DNA of 57,113 nt from Actinomycetales bacterium (GCA_015655415.1 JAATFB010000055.1:1-57113), one strand, 5' to 3'. Numbered from the stretch's first letter, positions 35,818-45,202 are shown. The notes: generated from the letters alone by a model not told the origin. Numbers and translations are program-made.

Positions 35818-36876
35818 CTACAGGACGATCTCCCTGCCCGCCTCGGCAGAGGCGTAGATGGTCTCGAGGATCCTTGCGATCTCGGCGCCGTGCGAGACCG
35901 GCGCGATGCTCTCGGCCCTGCCCTGGATGGCGTCGATGAAATTGCCGATCTCGTTGGCGAATGCGGGCTCGCTCTCGAAGGTCGGCGAGGAGATCTGCGG
36001 GATCAGGTTGACGATCGAGCCGTATTTCTCGGTCGCGATCTCCAGTTTCGGCTCCAGATCGGCGCCGCCCTTGTCTCCGAAGACCGACACCCCGAGCGAG
36101 TTCTTCGTGGCGTGCAACGAATAGCTCGTCTCGACGAGGAGGGACGCACCGTTCTCGAATCGCACGAGCGCATTCACCATGTCCTCCACCGTGTTCGATG
36201 TGGCGTCGGCGTCCGAGACCTTCCACCGGGGCGTCGTGGTGATATTGGCTCTGTCGCCGAGCACGGTGTAGGAGTTCGCGCTCACCGTGATCGCCGCCGG
36301 TGAGCCCATCAGATACCAGCACAGGTCGACGACATGCACTCCGAGGTCGATCAAGGGACCTCCGCCCGAGATGGACTTGTTGGCGAACCAGCCGCCCGGG
36401 TTCCCGACGCGGCCGATGAAACTCGCCCGGGCGTAGTAGATGTCGCCGAGATCGCCGTTGTCGATGAAGGTCTTCAGCACCTTCGCGTTCGGCGAGTGCC
36501 GCCGCACGAAGCCCACCTGCAGGATGCGGTCGGTCGCCGCCACCTCCCTCTCCAGCTCGGCGGCCTCGGCGTAGGTGCGACTCATCGGCTTCTCGACCAG
36601 CACGTGCTTGCCCGCCCGGAGCGCCGCCACCGCCCACTTCGCGTGGCTGTCGTTCCAGGTGCAGACGCTGACCGCGTCGATCCCGGGGTCGGCCAGCAGT
36701 TGATTCGGGTCGCTGTAGGCGCGGGGCGCACCGTACTTCTCGGCCACAGATCGCGCCCGGTCGAGATTGATGTCGCTGACCGCGATGAGCTCGGCCTCGG
36801 AGTTGTCGGCGTAGGCGTCAAGATGCGATCGGGCGATCGCCCCGGTGCCTATCACGCCGATGGTCACACGGGTCAC
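35818..36876 (-). CDS. Gfo/Idh/MocA-family oxidoreductase (first of three)
   Basis: NAD(P)-dependent sugar or inositol dehydrogenase type, 352 aa. The GTG start at 36876 has AAGGAG upstream and overlaps the TIM-barrel stop (GTGA). The Rossmann fold reads VTIGVIGTGAIARSHLDAYA. The family signature HVLVEKPMSRT carries the catalytic Lys of EKP. GGGPLIDLGVHVVDLCWYLM has the D-x3-H motif. The C-terminal domain ends with ETIYASAEAGREIVL. It is coupled to a sugar isomerase/epimerase-fold gene and faces a ROK regulator. Oxidation of a sugar or glycoside hydroxyl is expected; the substrate is unknown. Confidence 0.9.
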   Translation of the reverse strand: MTRVTIGVIGTGAIARSHLDAYADNSEAELIAVSDINLDRARSVAEKYGAPRAYSDPNQLLADPGIDAVSVCTWNDSHAKWAVAALRAGKHVLVEKPMSRTYAEAAELEREVAATDRILQVGFVRRHSPNAKVLKTFIDNGDLGDIYYARASFIGRVGNPGGWFANKSISGGGPLIDLGVHVVDLCWYLMGSPAAITVSANSYTVLGDRANITTTPRWKVSDADATSNTVEDMVNALVRFENGASLLVETSYSLHATKNSLGVSVFGDKGGADLEPKLEIATEKYGSIVNLIPQISSPTFESEPAFANEIGNFIDAIQGRAESIAPVSHGAEIARILETIYASAEAGREIVL

Positions 36877-37802
36877 GTCGGACTCCTTCTCGTCGTCTGC
36901 TGCTGTGCTGTTGCGGTTCCAAGCAGTCGCCTGGTGTTGGCGAGGCCGCGCTCGATTCCAAGGAGGCAGTCCTCCGTGCCCTCGAACTCGATGGAGGCGA
37001 ATCCCTCGTAGCCCGAATCCATGACCGATCTGGCCACAGACGCCAGGTCGAGGTCCCCGTTGCCGATGATCGCACCGCGCAGGTACTTGCCGCCGCGACT
37101 GCGAAACCAGCCCTCTCCCGGATCGGTGTCGCGGATGTAGAAGTCCTTGAAGTGCACGATCATCGCGTACGGCAGGTTCAGGGGCACGACGGCGGCCGGA
37201 TCCTCGTCGACACAGACGAAGTTGCCGACATCGAGGGTCGTCTTGAAGTTCGGCTCATCCACGGCGTGCACGATGCGCCGCACCCGGTCGGCCGACTGCA
37301 CGAAGAACCCGTGGTTCTCGAGACTGGTCGTGACGCCCTTGGTCGCCGCGTACCGGGCCACCTCCTTGGAAGCGGCGACGATGTGCGGGAACGCGGCCTC
37401 GAACAGTGGGGTGTCGTCACCGACGTGGTTGCCGTGCGCCACGACGTCGTGCCTCATCATCGAGATGCCCAGACGCGAGGCCAGATCCACGTACTGCTTG
37501 ACCCTCTCGATGGCCGCGCGCACGTCGACCGGTTCTGGCGCCCAGAACTGGGCGCCCACCGCCAGGTTCGACAACACGATGCCAGCCGAGTCCGCAGCAG
37601 CCCGAACGCGTTCGATGAACGCCGGATCCGACGCGATGTTCGGGATCGGCGAGTCGGCCTCATCGCCGAGTATGGCGAGTTCGAGATGCTCGGCCTCGCT
37701 GTCGCCGAGCCATGTGATCGCGTCGAACAGGTCCATGTCTCCGGCGCTCATGCGCTCATGAAAACTGTAGGAGCTCACGCCGAGCGAGATGGTGGCTGCC
37801 AC
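36873..37802 (-). CDS. TIM-barrel sugar isomerase/epimerase family protein
   Basis: 309-aa AP-endonuclease-2-like TIM barrel (xylose-isomerase-like fold), GTG start at 37802. The metal-binding residues are implied by TTSLENHGFF (Glu at the end of strand 5), TTLDVGNFVC (Asp), IVHFKDFYIRD (His and Asp) and ASIEFEGTEDC (C-terminal Glu). SSYSFHERMSAGDMDLFDAI opens the barrel. Relatives act as keto-sugar isomerases, epimerases or, paired with Gfo/Idh/MocA dehydrogenases, as lyases of oxidised glycosides. The coupling to a Gfo/Idh/MocA gene suggests they catalyse consecutive steps. Confidence 0.87.
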   Translation of the reverse strand: MAATISLGVSSYSFHERMSAGDMDLFDAITWLGDSEAEHLELAILGDEADSPIPNIASDPAFIERVRAAADSAGIVLSNLAVGAQFWAPEPVDVRAAIERVKQYVDLASRLGISMMRHDVVAHGNHVGDDTPLFEAAFPHIVAASKEVARYAATKGVTTSLENHGFFVQSADRVRRIVHAVDEPNFKTTLDVGNFVCVDEDPAAVVPLNLPYAMIVHFKDFYIRDTDPGEGWFRSRGGKYLRGAIIGNGDLDLASVARSVMDSGYEGFASIEFEGTEDCLLGIERGLANTRRLLGTATAQQQTTRRSPT

Positions 37803-37958
37803 TGTGGTCTTTCTCGTCTAAGGGTCGCGTCGTGCGGGCCCTGCGCTCGGCTTCTCTTCCGCCGTGCGTCGAAGGGCTCGCCCCGTGCGTCACGGTCGTT
37901 TCGGGGACGATCACTGCACTCATCGCACCGGTCGACATCACGATCGGTAACGAACTGA

Positions 37959-37976
37959 GAACTTTCTAGTAGATTC
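37959..37976. promoter_or_regulatory. Candidate ROK-regulator operator in the divergent gap
   Basis: GAACTTTCTAGTAGATTC is an imperfect 18-bp palindrome centred on CTAG (outer GAA/TTC arms perfect). It lies in the 287-bp gap between the TIM-barrel gene and the ROK gene. AT-rich operators of this general form are usual for ROK repressors. The rest of the gap (37803-38089) shows no gene. Confidence 0.4.
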
Positions 37977-38089
37977 TCCGCCAAGCGTAGACGTACGACC
38001 GGAGTCTGTGCCAGCTTCATCTTCACAAGTCACATCGGGCGCCGCGTCCCGTCGCCCGCCCTTCCGTGGAACACGATGTGGGAGGCACG

Positions 38090-39241
38090 TTGGGAAGCCC
38101 CAGCGCTCTACGCAGATTGAACGACCGAGCAGCTCTCTACGCACTTCTCGAGTCCGGGCCGTTGTCGCGCCTCGATCTGGAGCGTGCGATCAGTGTCTCC
38201 AGCCCCGCCGCCGCCGCGTTGCTGCGCCGCCTGGAGACGTCCGGACTCGCGCGCCGGGCCGGTCATCGCCCCGGCGGCCCCGGGCCGCAAGCGCAGCTGT
38301 GGGCGATCGACGAACGGGCCGCTTTCGCCGCCGGGCTCGATGTGAACGAGTTCGGAATCGATGCCGTGGTCGCCGACCTGAGCGGCAACCCGCTCGGTGC
38401 GCACAAGATCGTCGTCGACAAAGGGCGCGACCCCGCACTCGCGGTGAGGGAGCTGCTCAGCACGACCGCCCGGAAGGCCGGGCTCCGACGCTCCGACGTG
38501 GGGCAGGTGGTGGTGGGCATCAGCGGCGCGGTCGATCCCGCAACGGGCGAGCTCAGCCACGCCGACCACATCCCGGAGTGGACCGGGTTCGACGTGCAGG
38601 ACCGGCTGTCGCGGGTTCTCGGCGTGCCGGTCGCCGTCGAGAACGACGTCAAGCTCGTGCTCAGCGACGAGTCGATCCGGGGCCAGGCGGTCGGCTGCAA
38701 GGATGTGCTGCTGCTCTGGATGGACGACGGCATCGCCACCGCGGTGATCGCGGACGGCCGGCTTCAGCGTGGATCCCACGGCAGCGCCGGCGAGCTGAGC
38801 TTCGTGGCGACATCGCCCGGCGGCCCGCTGGCCGGCGACGTGCTCTCTGCCAAGGGCGTGCTCGAGTTGGCGCGGGAGCACGGCCTGCCCGCGACCGACG
38901 CAGCTCACGTGCTCGAGCACGCTCGGGCGAGCGGGGACGCTCAGGACGAGCTCTTCCTGTCGGCATTCGCCGACCGGATCGCCGGCATCCTCGCCGCCCC
39001 GGTCGCGGTGCTCGATCCTGAGCTGATCATCCTCGGCGGCGGCATCGGCACCTCCGGAGGCGAAGAGCTGGCCGAACGGGTCAGGCACCGACTGCACGAG
39101 ATGCTCGCGCACCGTCCCCGCGTCGTACCAGGCACGGGCTATGAGAATTCAGTGCGCCAGGGCGCCCTGGATGCGGCCCTGAGACTGCTCAGGGAGAACG
39201 TCTTCGGCGACGCCCGAAATCATCAGGAGGTCGCCGGGTAA
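38090..39241 (+). CDS. ROK-family transcriptional regulator lacking the zinc motif
   Basis: About 383 aa, with an N-terminal winged helix-turn-helix (NDRAALYALLESGPLSRLDL, ERAISVSSPAAAALLRRLET) and a ROK sugar-kinase-like domain (FAAGLDVNEFGIDAVVADLS, VVVGISGAVDPATGEL, VPVAVENDVKLVL). The start is uncertain: TTG at 38090 has GGGAGG 4 nt upstream, while GTG codons at 38078 and 38066 are alternatives. In GSHGSAGELSFVATSPGGPL the usual His and the CxCGxxGCxE zinc cluster are absent. Effector binding may still occur, but kinase activity is unlikely. It is divergent from the TIM-barrel/Gfo pair and upstream of the Dpp-type transporter, so it probably controls both sides. Confidence 0.85.
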   Translation: MGSPSALRRLNDRAALYALLESGPLSRLDLERAISVSSPAAAALLRRLETSGLARRAGHRPGGPGPQAQLWAIDERAAFAAGLDVNEFGIDAVVADLSGNPLGAHKIVVDKGRDPALAVRELLSTTARKAGLRRSDVGQVVVGISGAVDPATGELSHADHIPEWTGFDVQDRLSRVLGVPVAVENDVKLVLSDESIRGQAVGCKDVLLLWMDDGIATAVIADGRLQRGSHGSAGELSFVATSPGGPLAGDVLSAKGVLELAREHGLPATDAAHVLEHARASGDAQDELFLSAFADRIAGILAAPVAVLDPELIILGGGIGTSGGEELAERVRHRLHEMLAHRPRVVPGTGYENSVRQGALDAALRLLRENVFGDARNHQEVAG

Positions 39242-39376
39242 CAACACCGAAACAGCAGTCCCCTTTGATCTGAAACCACCGGGGTCGCCTCGGGCCTCCC
39301 CCGCCACACAGGAGTCGTCACCTTGAACCTTCGTGCGATCCTCGCGATCGGCACGACCCCCAGGAAAGGGACAGAA

Positions 39377-41029
39377 ATGCATTCACCGGCTACATCCCGG
39401 TGGCGTCGCCTCGGCGCCACCATCGCAACTCTCGCAGCCCTCACCATGGCCATCGCCGGTTGCACCTCCAGCGGGTCGTCCAGCTCAGGCTCGGCGCTCA
39501 CAATCGCCAACGTGGGTGGCGCCACGTGGACCTGCGGGTTCAACCCGTTCAACCCCGCCGTCTTCCAGCAGTCCTTCGGCTTCGCCTATGAGCCGCTGAT
39601 CTATCAGAACACCCTCAAGAACGGCGCTCAGACGCCGATGCTCGCCAGCAAGGCCACGTGGTCGCCCGACTACAAGACCCTCACCTTCACCATCCGCAAG
39701 GGCGTGAAGTGGAGCGACGGCAAGGCGTTCAGCGCCGACGACGTTGCTTTCACATTCAACCTGCTGAAGAAGTATCCGGGCCTCGACCTGAACGCTATCT
39801 GGTCCTCAGGCCTCCAGTCGGTCGCCACCTCCGGCTCCGACCAGGTGGTCTTCCAGTTCGATGCCGCAGCACAGCCGTACTTCTACTACATCGCCGACCA
39901 GACCGCGATCGTGCCCCAGCACATCTGGTCGACCAACGCGGTCGGCAAGAACCCGGTGAACTTCGCCGACTCGAAGCCGGTGGGCACAGGACCATACAAG
40001 GTCGCCAGCTGCACGCCGCAGAACATCCAGTACACGGCCAACTCCAGCTACTGGCAGTCCGGCAAGCCGGCGGTGAAGACGGTCAACTATCCGGCATACA
40101 CCGACAACTCCCCCGCCAACCAGGATCTCGCCAACGGCAAGGCGCAGTGGGGCGGCCAGTTCATCCCGAGCATCGACAAGTATTACGTCGACAAGGACAA
40201 GGCCAACAACCACTACTGGTTCCCGCCCGTTGCCAACGTGAGCCTCGCATTCAACCTCAAGCACCCGGTCACCGGAAACCTCGCCGTGCGGCAGGCCTTG
40301 GCCTACGCCATCGACCGCGACACCGTCTCCAAGGTCGGTGAGGGCGGATACCAACCCGCCGCCAACCAGTCCGGCATCGTGCTTCCCACCTTCCAGTCGT
40401 GGTACGACTCCGACCTTGCCAAGCAGTACGACTACTCGCCGAACCAGGACAAGGCGACCCAGCTGCTCGCCTCGGCCGGGTACTCCGCGAGCAATCCACT
40501 GAAGCTCACGGCCATCACCGTCAGCGGCTACACCGACTGGGACGCCTCGTTGCAGGAGATCAAGCAGGAGCTCGCCAAGGTTAACGTCGACCTGACGGTG
40601 CAGGATCTCGCCGGCCAGACCTACAACACCCGCATCTACAAGGGTGATTTCGATCTGGCGTACATCTCGGAGACCGGCGGTCCTTCGCCGTACTACGAGC
40701 TGCGGCAAGAGCTGTACAGCGGCAACACCGCCCCGCTCGGCCAGAACGCGTCGACGAACTTCATGCGGTTCTCCGACCCGGCGGTCGATGCGCTGTTCAA
40801 CCAGTACGGCAGCGCCACCGAGGCGCAGCAGCGCAACATCGTCAGTCAGCTGCAGAAGGTGATGCTCACGCAGGTGCCGATCATTCCGACGACCGAGTCG
40901 GTGAACTGGTTCCAGTACAACACCAAGACCTTCACCGGCTGGCCCACCAAGTCGAACCCGTACGCGCTTCCCGCGCCGTACGCGATCCCCGACCTGGAGC
41001 AGGTGCTGCTCAAGCTGAAGGCGAAGTGA
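39377..41029 (+). CDS. ABC transporter substrate-binding protein, family 5 (DppA/OppA type)
   Basis: 550-aa lipoprotein from the ATG at 39377 (AAAGGGACAGAA upstream). A longer TTG start at 39323 would disrupt the signal peptide RLGATIATLAALTMAIAGCT. The mature protein carries the family 5 segments LTFTIRKGVKWSDGKAFSAD, DVAFTFNLLKK, NVSLAFNLKHPVTGNLAVRQ and ALAYAIDRDTV. Family 5 proteins bind peptides, but many actinobacterial members bind oligosaccharides or glycosides. The neighbouring sugar dehydrogenases favour a carbohydrate or glycoside here (inference). It lies 135 bp after the ROK gene and is followed by a long hairpin before the permeases. Confidence 0.9.
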   Translation: MHSPATSRWRRLGATIATLAALTMAIAGCTSSGSSSSGSALTIANVGGATWTCGFNPFNPAVFQQSFGFAYEPLIYQNTLKNGAQTPMLASKATWSPDYKTLTFTIRKGVKWSDGKAFSADDVAFTFNLLKKYPGLDLNAIWSSGLQSVATSGSDQVVFQFDAAAQPYFYYIADQTAIVPQHIWSTNAVGKNPVNFADSKPVGTGPYKVASCTPQNIQYTANSSYWQSGKPAVKTVNYPAYTDNSPANQDLANGKAQWGGQFIPSIDKYYVDKDKANNHYWFPPVANVSLAFNLKHPVTGNLAVRQALAYAIDRDTVSKVGEGGYQPAANQSGIVLPTFQSWYDSDLAKQYDYSPNQDKATQLLASAGYSASNPLKLTAITVSGYTDWDASLQEIKQELAKVNVDLTVQDLAGQTYNTRIYKGDFDLAYISETGGPSPYYELRQELYSGNTAPLGQNASTNFMRFSDPAVDALFNQYGSATEAQQRNIVSQLQKVMLTQVPIIPTTESVNWFQYNTKTFTGWPTKSNPYALPAPYAIPDLEQVLLKLKAK

Positions 41030-41035
41030 CGCCAC

Positions 41036-41092
41036 CCCGCGGTGTCCGCGCCGGCAACGTCGTGTTCCGGCATCCGGTGCGGGCACCGCGGG
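41036..41092. other. Intercistronic hairpin between family 5 binding-protein and permease genes
   Basis: A 14-bp stem with one G-T pair: CCCGCGGTGTCCGC (41036-41049) / GCGGGCACCGCGGG (41079-41092). The 29-nt loop can form an inner GCCGG/CCGGC stem. It sits directly after the binding-protein stop (41029) and before the permease start (41148). Like the element at 18141-18176, it may set binding protein above permease levels. Confidence 0.6.
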
Positions 41093-41147
41093 CAGGGGGT
41101 TCCCGCACGAATTGGAGCCGTGAAGTGGTTCGCTTAGGGAGATCGAC

Positions 41148-42131
41148 ATGAGGTATGTGCTGCGCCGCCTCGTCTTGTTCGTGATCACGCTGTGGGTTGC
41201 CTTGACGGTCAACTTCTTCATCCCGCGCCTCATGCCGGGCAATCCGGCCGAGGCGATGATGGCGCGCTTCCGCGGCCGGGTGAACCCGGATGCGTTGAAG
41301 GCGCTCGAGGCGGCATTCGGAATCAACACCCAACAGCCGGTGACCGTGCAGTACTTCCAGTACCTCGGCAACACACTCACCGGTCACTTCGGCACGTCGC
41401 TGACCTTCTTTCCACAGCCGGTCAGCACGGTGATCCTCCAGGCGCTGCCGTGGACACTCGGCCTGGTGGGGGTCACCACGGTCATCGCGTTCATCGCCGG
41501 GACGCTGATCGGACTGGTCGCCGGCTGGCGCCGCGGCGGAGTGCTCGACAGCCTGCTGCCGCCGGTCTTCGTCATCACGGGCGCACTGCCGTTCTTCTGG
41601 GTCGGGCTGCTGCTCATCCTGCTGTTCTCGGTGACGCTCAACGTCCTTCCGAACGAGGGCGCATACGACGTGACACTGACGCCGAGCCTCAGCCCGGAGT
41701 TCATCGGCAGCGTGCTGAGCCATGCCATCCTGCCCGCGGTCACCATTCTCATCGTCTCGATCGGCGGCTGGATCCTGACCATGCGCAACAACGTGGTCAC
41801 CACCGTCGCCGACGACTACATCCGCATGGCGAGAGCGAAGGGCCTCTCGAACACCACGATCATGTACGGCTACGCGGCCCGCAACGCGGTGCTGCCGAAC
41901 CTGGCCGGGTTCGCGATGTCGCTCGGCTTCGTCGTCTCCGGCTCGATCCTGGTCGAGTACACGTTCAACTATCCCGGCATCGGCTACATGCTGCTGCAAG
42001 CCGTGGACAACCAGGACTACCCGCTGATGCAGGCGATGTTCGTGATGATCACGGTCACCGTGCTCGTCGCCGTGCTCATCTGCGACTTCCTCACGGTTCT
42101 GCTCGATCCGCGCGCCCGGACGGAGGGCTAG
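41148..42131 (+). CDS. ABC transporter permease (DppB type)
   Basis: 327-aa permease with the family N-terminus MRYVLRRLVLFVITLWVALT then VNFFIPRLMPGNPAEAMMAR. Spans include TVIAFIAGTLIGLVAGWRRG and FVITGALPFFWVGLLLILLF. The coupling loop is DDYIRMARAKGLSNTTIMYG followed by YAARNAVLPNLAG. It ends FLTVLLDPRARTEG, a normal DppB C-terminus. It pairs with the next gene, whose start is 2 nt downstream of its stop. Confidence 0.93.
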   Translation: MRYVLRRLVLFVITLWVALTVNFFIPRLMPGNPAEAMMARFRGRVNPDALKALEAAFGINTQQPVTVQYFQYLGNTLTGHFGTSLTFFPQPVSTVILQALPWTLGLVGVTTVIAFIAGTLIGLVAGWRRGGVLDSLLPPVFVITGALPFFWVGLLLILLFSVTLNVLPNEGAYDVTLTPSLSPEFIGSVLSHAILPAVTILIVSIGGWILTMRNNVVTTVADDYIRMARAKGLSNTTIMYGYAARNAVLPNLAGFAMSLGFVVSGSILVEYTFNYPGIGYMLLQAVDNQDYPLMQAMFVMITVTVLVAVLICDFLTVLLDPRARTEG

Positions 42132-42133
42132 TC

Positions 42134-43075
42134 ATGACCACATTCACCGCCGACGCGACAGATGCGCCCACCGGAAAGGCCAAACGCCGGCGAAGCGGAG
42201 GCGGGATGGCCATCTGGCGCGCCGTGCGGGGCAACGGCAAGGCGCTGGCGGGCGCCATCCTGTTGCTGGTCTTCACGGTCGCTGCGATCTTCCCGCAGTT
42301 GTTCACCTCGGTGTCGCAGCCGAACAACCGCGCATACCCACTCAGCCTGCCGCCGAGCAGCGCCCATCTGCTCGGCACGACCGCCTACGGCCAGGACATC
42401 TGGGCCCAGCTGGTCTGGGGCACGCGCGAGACCCTCGTCGTCGCGGTCGTCGCCGGGGCTCTGGCGAGCGTCCTGTCGGTACTGATCGGCATCGCGGCGG
42501 CCTACCTCGGCGGCATCGCCGACGACCTCCTCTCCCTGCTCATCGACGTCTTCCTGGTGATCCCCGCGTTCCCTCTGATCATCGTGATCGCCGCCTATGC
42601 CAACGGCGGCAACCTCGCCGTCATCATCGGCGTGCTCGTGATCACCGGCTGGTCGTACGGTGCACGCCAGCTGCGGGCACAGGCGTTGTCGTTGCGCCGG
42701 CGGGACTTCCTCGAGTCGGCGAGAGTGCGCGGAGAGAACTGGTTCTACATCGTGGTCAGGGAGATTCTGCCGACGATGGTCTCGCTGATCGCCGCCAACT
42801 TCCTCGGTGCGGCCCTCTACGCGGTGCTCACGGCGGCGGGCCTGCAGTTCATCGGCCTCGGAAGCCCCACCACGGTCAGCTGGGGCACCATGCTGCACTG
42901 GGCGCAGGCGGGCGAGGCGCTGCAGACCGGCCAAGCGTGGTGGGTCGTCGCACCCGGGTTGTGCATCGCACTGCTCGGCGCGGGGTTCGCCCTGCTCAAC
43001 TACGCGTTCGACGAGATCGCGAACCCGGCCCTGCGGCCGGTGCGCAGGAACAGGAGGAACCGTGTCGCACAGTAG
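42134..43075 (+). CDS. ABC transporter permease (DppC type)
   Basis: 313-aa permease. A basic N-terminal tail (GKAKRRRSGGG) precedes the first span ALAGAILLLVFTVAAIFPQL. The DppC-specific HLLGTTAYGQDIWAQLVWGT, the coupling loop FLESARVRGENWFYIVVREI and the late GLGSPTTVSWGTMLHWAQ are present. The ATG at 42134 lies just after the DppB stop. The 3' end overlaps the following ATPase start by 14 nt. Confidence 0.93.
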   Translation: MTTFTADATDAPTGKAKRRRSGGGMAIWRAVRGNGKALAGAILLLVFTVAAIFPQLFTSVSQPNNRAYPLSLPPSSAHLLGTTAYGQDIWAQLVWGTRETLVVAVVAGALASVLSVLIGIAAAYLGGIADDLLSLLIDVFLVIPAFPLIIVIAAYANGGNLAVIIGVLVITGWSYGARQLRAQALSLRRRDFLESARVRGENWFYIVVREILPTMVSLIAANFLGAALYAVLTAAGLQFIGLGSPTTVSWGTMLHWAQAGEALQTGQAWWVVAPGLCIALLGAGFALLNYAFDEIANPALRPVRRNRRNRVAQ

Positions 43076-44192
43076 CGCCGTCGTGCACGCGACCAAGGCG
43101 GCGGGGGCCCAGCGAGGCGACCAGCACGCAGCACCCCTGCTGGAGGTGCGGGGCCTGAGCGTGGTCTACGACACCGCGTCGGGTCCGGTGACCGCCGTCG
43201 ACGACGTCGATCTGACCGTCAACCGGGGAGAGTTCGTCGCCGTCGTCGGCGAGTCCGGCTGTGGCAAGTCGACCATGTTGTTCGGCATCGCCCAGCTGCT
43301 CAGCTCGCCGGCCCGGGTCTGCGCCGGCGAGGTCATCTTCCGCGGCCAGAACCTGGTCACCATGAACGACGCGCAGCTGGCACCCGTGCGCTGGCAGAAC
43401 CTCTCGGTGGTGATGCAGTCGGCGATGAACGCCCTCAATCCGGTGAAGCGGATCGCCGCCCAGTACGCGGACACCATGAAGGCGCACGGGGTGAGGAACA
43501 AGGCCGACATCCGGCGCAGGTCGGAAGAGGTGCTCGCCATGGTCGGCATCGACAAGATCCACCTGGAGAGCTACCCGCACCAGCTCTCGGGCGGGATGCG
43601 GCAGCGGGCGATGATCGCGATGGCACTGCTGTTCGAGCCCGAGCTGATCCTCATGGACGAGCCGACCTCGGCCTTGGACGTCGTCGCCCAACGGTCCCTG
43701 ATGCTGCAGATCAAGGAGCTGCAGGAGCGCCTCGGCTTCGCGGTGCTCTTCGTCACCCACGACATGTCGCTGGTGAGTCACTTCTCTGAGCGGCTCCTCG
43801 TGATGTACGCGGGTCAGGAGGTCGAGCTCGGCGAGACGCGCAGGGTCTTCGATACCCCAGCGCACCCGTACTCGAAGGGGCTGCTCGAGGCGTTCCCCTC
43901 CATTCGTGGTCCGAAGGTGCCGCTCGTGGGCATTCCGGGGGCCCCACCTGCCCTGTCGGCCGTGCCGCCCGGTTGCCGCTACGAGCCGCGCTGCCCGCTC
44001 GCCTACGCGGACTGCACGACGGTCGAGCCCGAGTTGTACGAGGTGAACGGAGTGAAGGCGCGCTGTCTCCTGTATTCGCCGCACAACCGGCCGCCGGCCG
44101 ACGGCGCCCCGATCGACCCCGCCCAGGTGCCGGTGCCGGCATCCGCCACGCTGCTGCCGGTCGAGGCGACTGCGAAGGAGAGTGAGCGATGA
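43062..44192 (+). CDS. ABC transporter ATP-binding protein (DppD type)
   Basis: 376 aa. The GTG at 43062 has AGGAGGAAC just upstream and lies inside the end of the DppC gene. Walker A is GESGCGKST, the Q-loop WQNLSVVMQSAMNALNP, the signature LSGGMRQRAMIAMAL and Walker B LILMDEPTSALD. The C-terminal oligopeptide-type domain has PGCRYEPRCPLAYADC with its Cys pattern intact. The Ala/Thr-rich N-terminal 20 residues are not conserved. Confidence 0.93.
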   Translation: MSHSSAVVHATKAAGAQRGDQHAAPLLEVRGLSVVYDTASGPVTAVDDVDLTVNRGEFVAVVGESGCGKSTMLFGIAQLLSSPARVCAGEVIFRGQNLVTMNDAQLAPVRWQNLSVVMQSAMNALNPVKRIAAQYADTMKAHGVRNKADIRRRSEEVLAMVGIDKIHLESYPHQLSGGMRQRAMIAMALLFEPELILMDEPTSALDVVAQRSLMLQIKELQERLGFAVLFVTHDMSLVSHFSERLLVMYAGQEVELGETRRVFDTPAHPYSKGLLEAFPSIRGPKVPLVGIPGAPPALSAVPPGCRYEPRCPLAYADCTTVEPELYEVNGVKARCLLYSPHNRPPADGAPIDPAQVPVPASATLLPVEATAKESER

Positions 44193-45202
44193 GCACACCG
44201 ATCCTCGAGGCACGCGAGCTGACCCGGACGTTCCGAGTGGGCGGCTTCACCAACCGGCGCAGCCTGCACGCCGTCGACGACGCCAACTTCGCGATCAACG
44301 GGTCGGAGATCATCGCGCTGGTCGGCGAGAGCGGAAGCGGCAAGTCGACGATCGCCCGGCTGCTCGCCCAGGTGTACACGCCGACATCGGGTGAGATCCT
44401 GTTCGAGGGCACCCCCCTCTCGCAGCTGAGGACTCGAGCCGATCAGATGCGCTACCGGGCAGCCGTGCCGATGGTGTTCCAAGATCCGTTCAGCTCGCTG
44501 AACCCCTCATACCCGGTGTCTCACGGCATCCTGCGCGGGCTGAAGCTGCACCGCACCGACCTGGACGCCGAAGGACGCCGAGCCGAGGCCGAGCGGGTGA
44601 CCGAAGCGGTGGGACTGGCCCCGGCCCGGGAGACGCTGGAGAAGTACCCCTACGAGATGTCCGGCGGCCAGCGGCAGCGGATCGGCTTCGCACAGGCCCT
44701 CGCGTACCGGCCGAAGGTGATCCTGGCCGACGAGCCCGTGTCGATGCTCGACATCTCGATCCGCATCGGATTGCTCAACGTCATGGCGAACCTGAGGGAC
44801 GTCGAGCACGTCTCGCTGCTCTACATCACCCACGACATCGCGAGCGCCCGCTACGTCGCCGACCGAATGATGGTGATGTATGCGGGCAGGGTGGTGGAGT
44901 CCGGACCGGTGGAGGAGGTGCTGCAGGCGGCGCTGCATCCCTACACCCAGCTGCTCGTGGCGGCCGTGCCCGATCCGCGGGCGAAGCTGACGGTGACGGC
45001 CAAGCAGGCGGCCGGCGAACCGCCGAAGGTGATCGATCCCGCCCCGGGGTGCCGGTTCGCCGACCGTTGCCCGCTTGTGCGGGACGTGTGTCGACGGGTC
45101 ACCCCGCCGCTGCTCGAACTGCAGCCGGGACACGACGTGGCCTGCCACGTTGCGGCCGAGGGCCTCGGCAAAGGGGCCGAGTCGATGGGCGAGGCAGCGT
45201 GA
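44189..45202 (+). CDS. ABC transporter ATP-binding protein (DppF type)
   Basis: 337 aa, starting in an ATGA overlap with the DppD-type gene. Walker A GESGSGKST, signature MSGGQRQRIGFAQAL, Walker B VILADEPVSMLD, and the C-terminal PGCRFADRCPLVRDVC. Together with the preceding gene it forms the heterodimeric ATPase of a complete five-component importer, unlike the two CUT1 systems in this window, which have none. The stop overlaps the next gene's start (GTGA), so the following protein is made in step with the transporter. Confidence 0.93.
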   Translation: MSTPILEARELTRTFRVGGFTNRRSLHAVDDANFAINGSEIIALVGESGSGKSTIARLLAQVYTPTSGEILFEGTPLSQLRTRADQMRYRAAVPMVFQDPFSSLNPSYPVSHGILRGLKLHRTDLDAEGRRAEAERVTEAVGLAPARETLEKYPYEMSGGQRQRIGFAQALAYRPKVILADEPVSMLDISIRIGLLNVMANLRDVEHVSLLYITHDIASARYVADRMMVMYAGRVVESGPVEEVLQAALHPYTQLLVAAVPDPRAKLTVTAKQAAGEPPKVIDPAPGCRFADRCPLVRDVCRRVTPPLLELQPGHDVACHVAAEGLGKGAESMGEAA

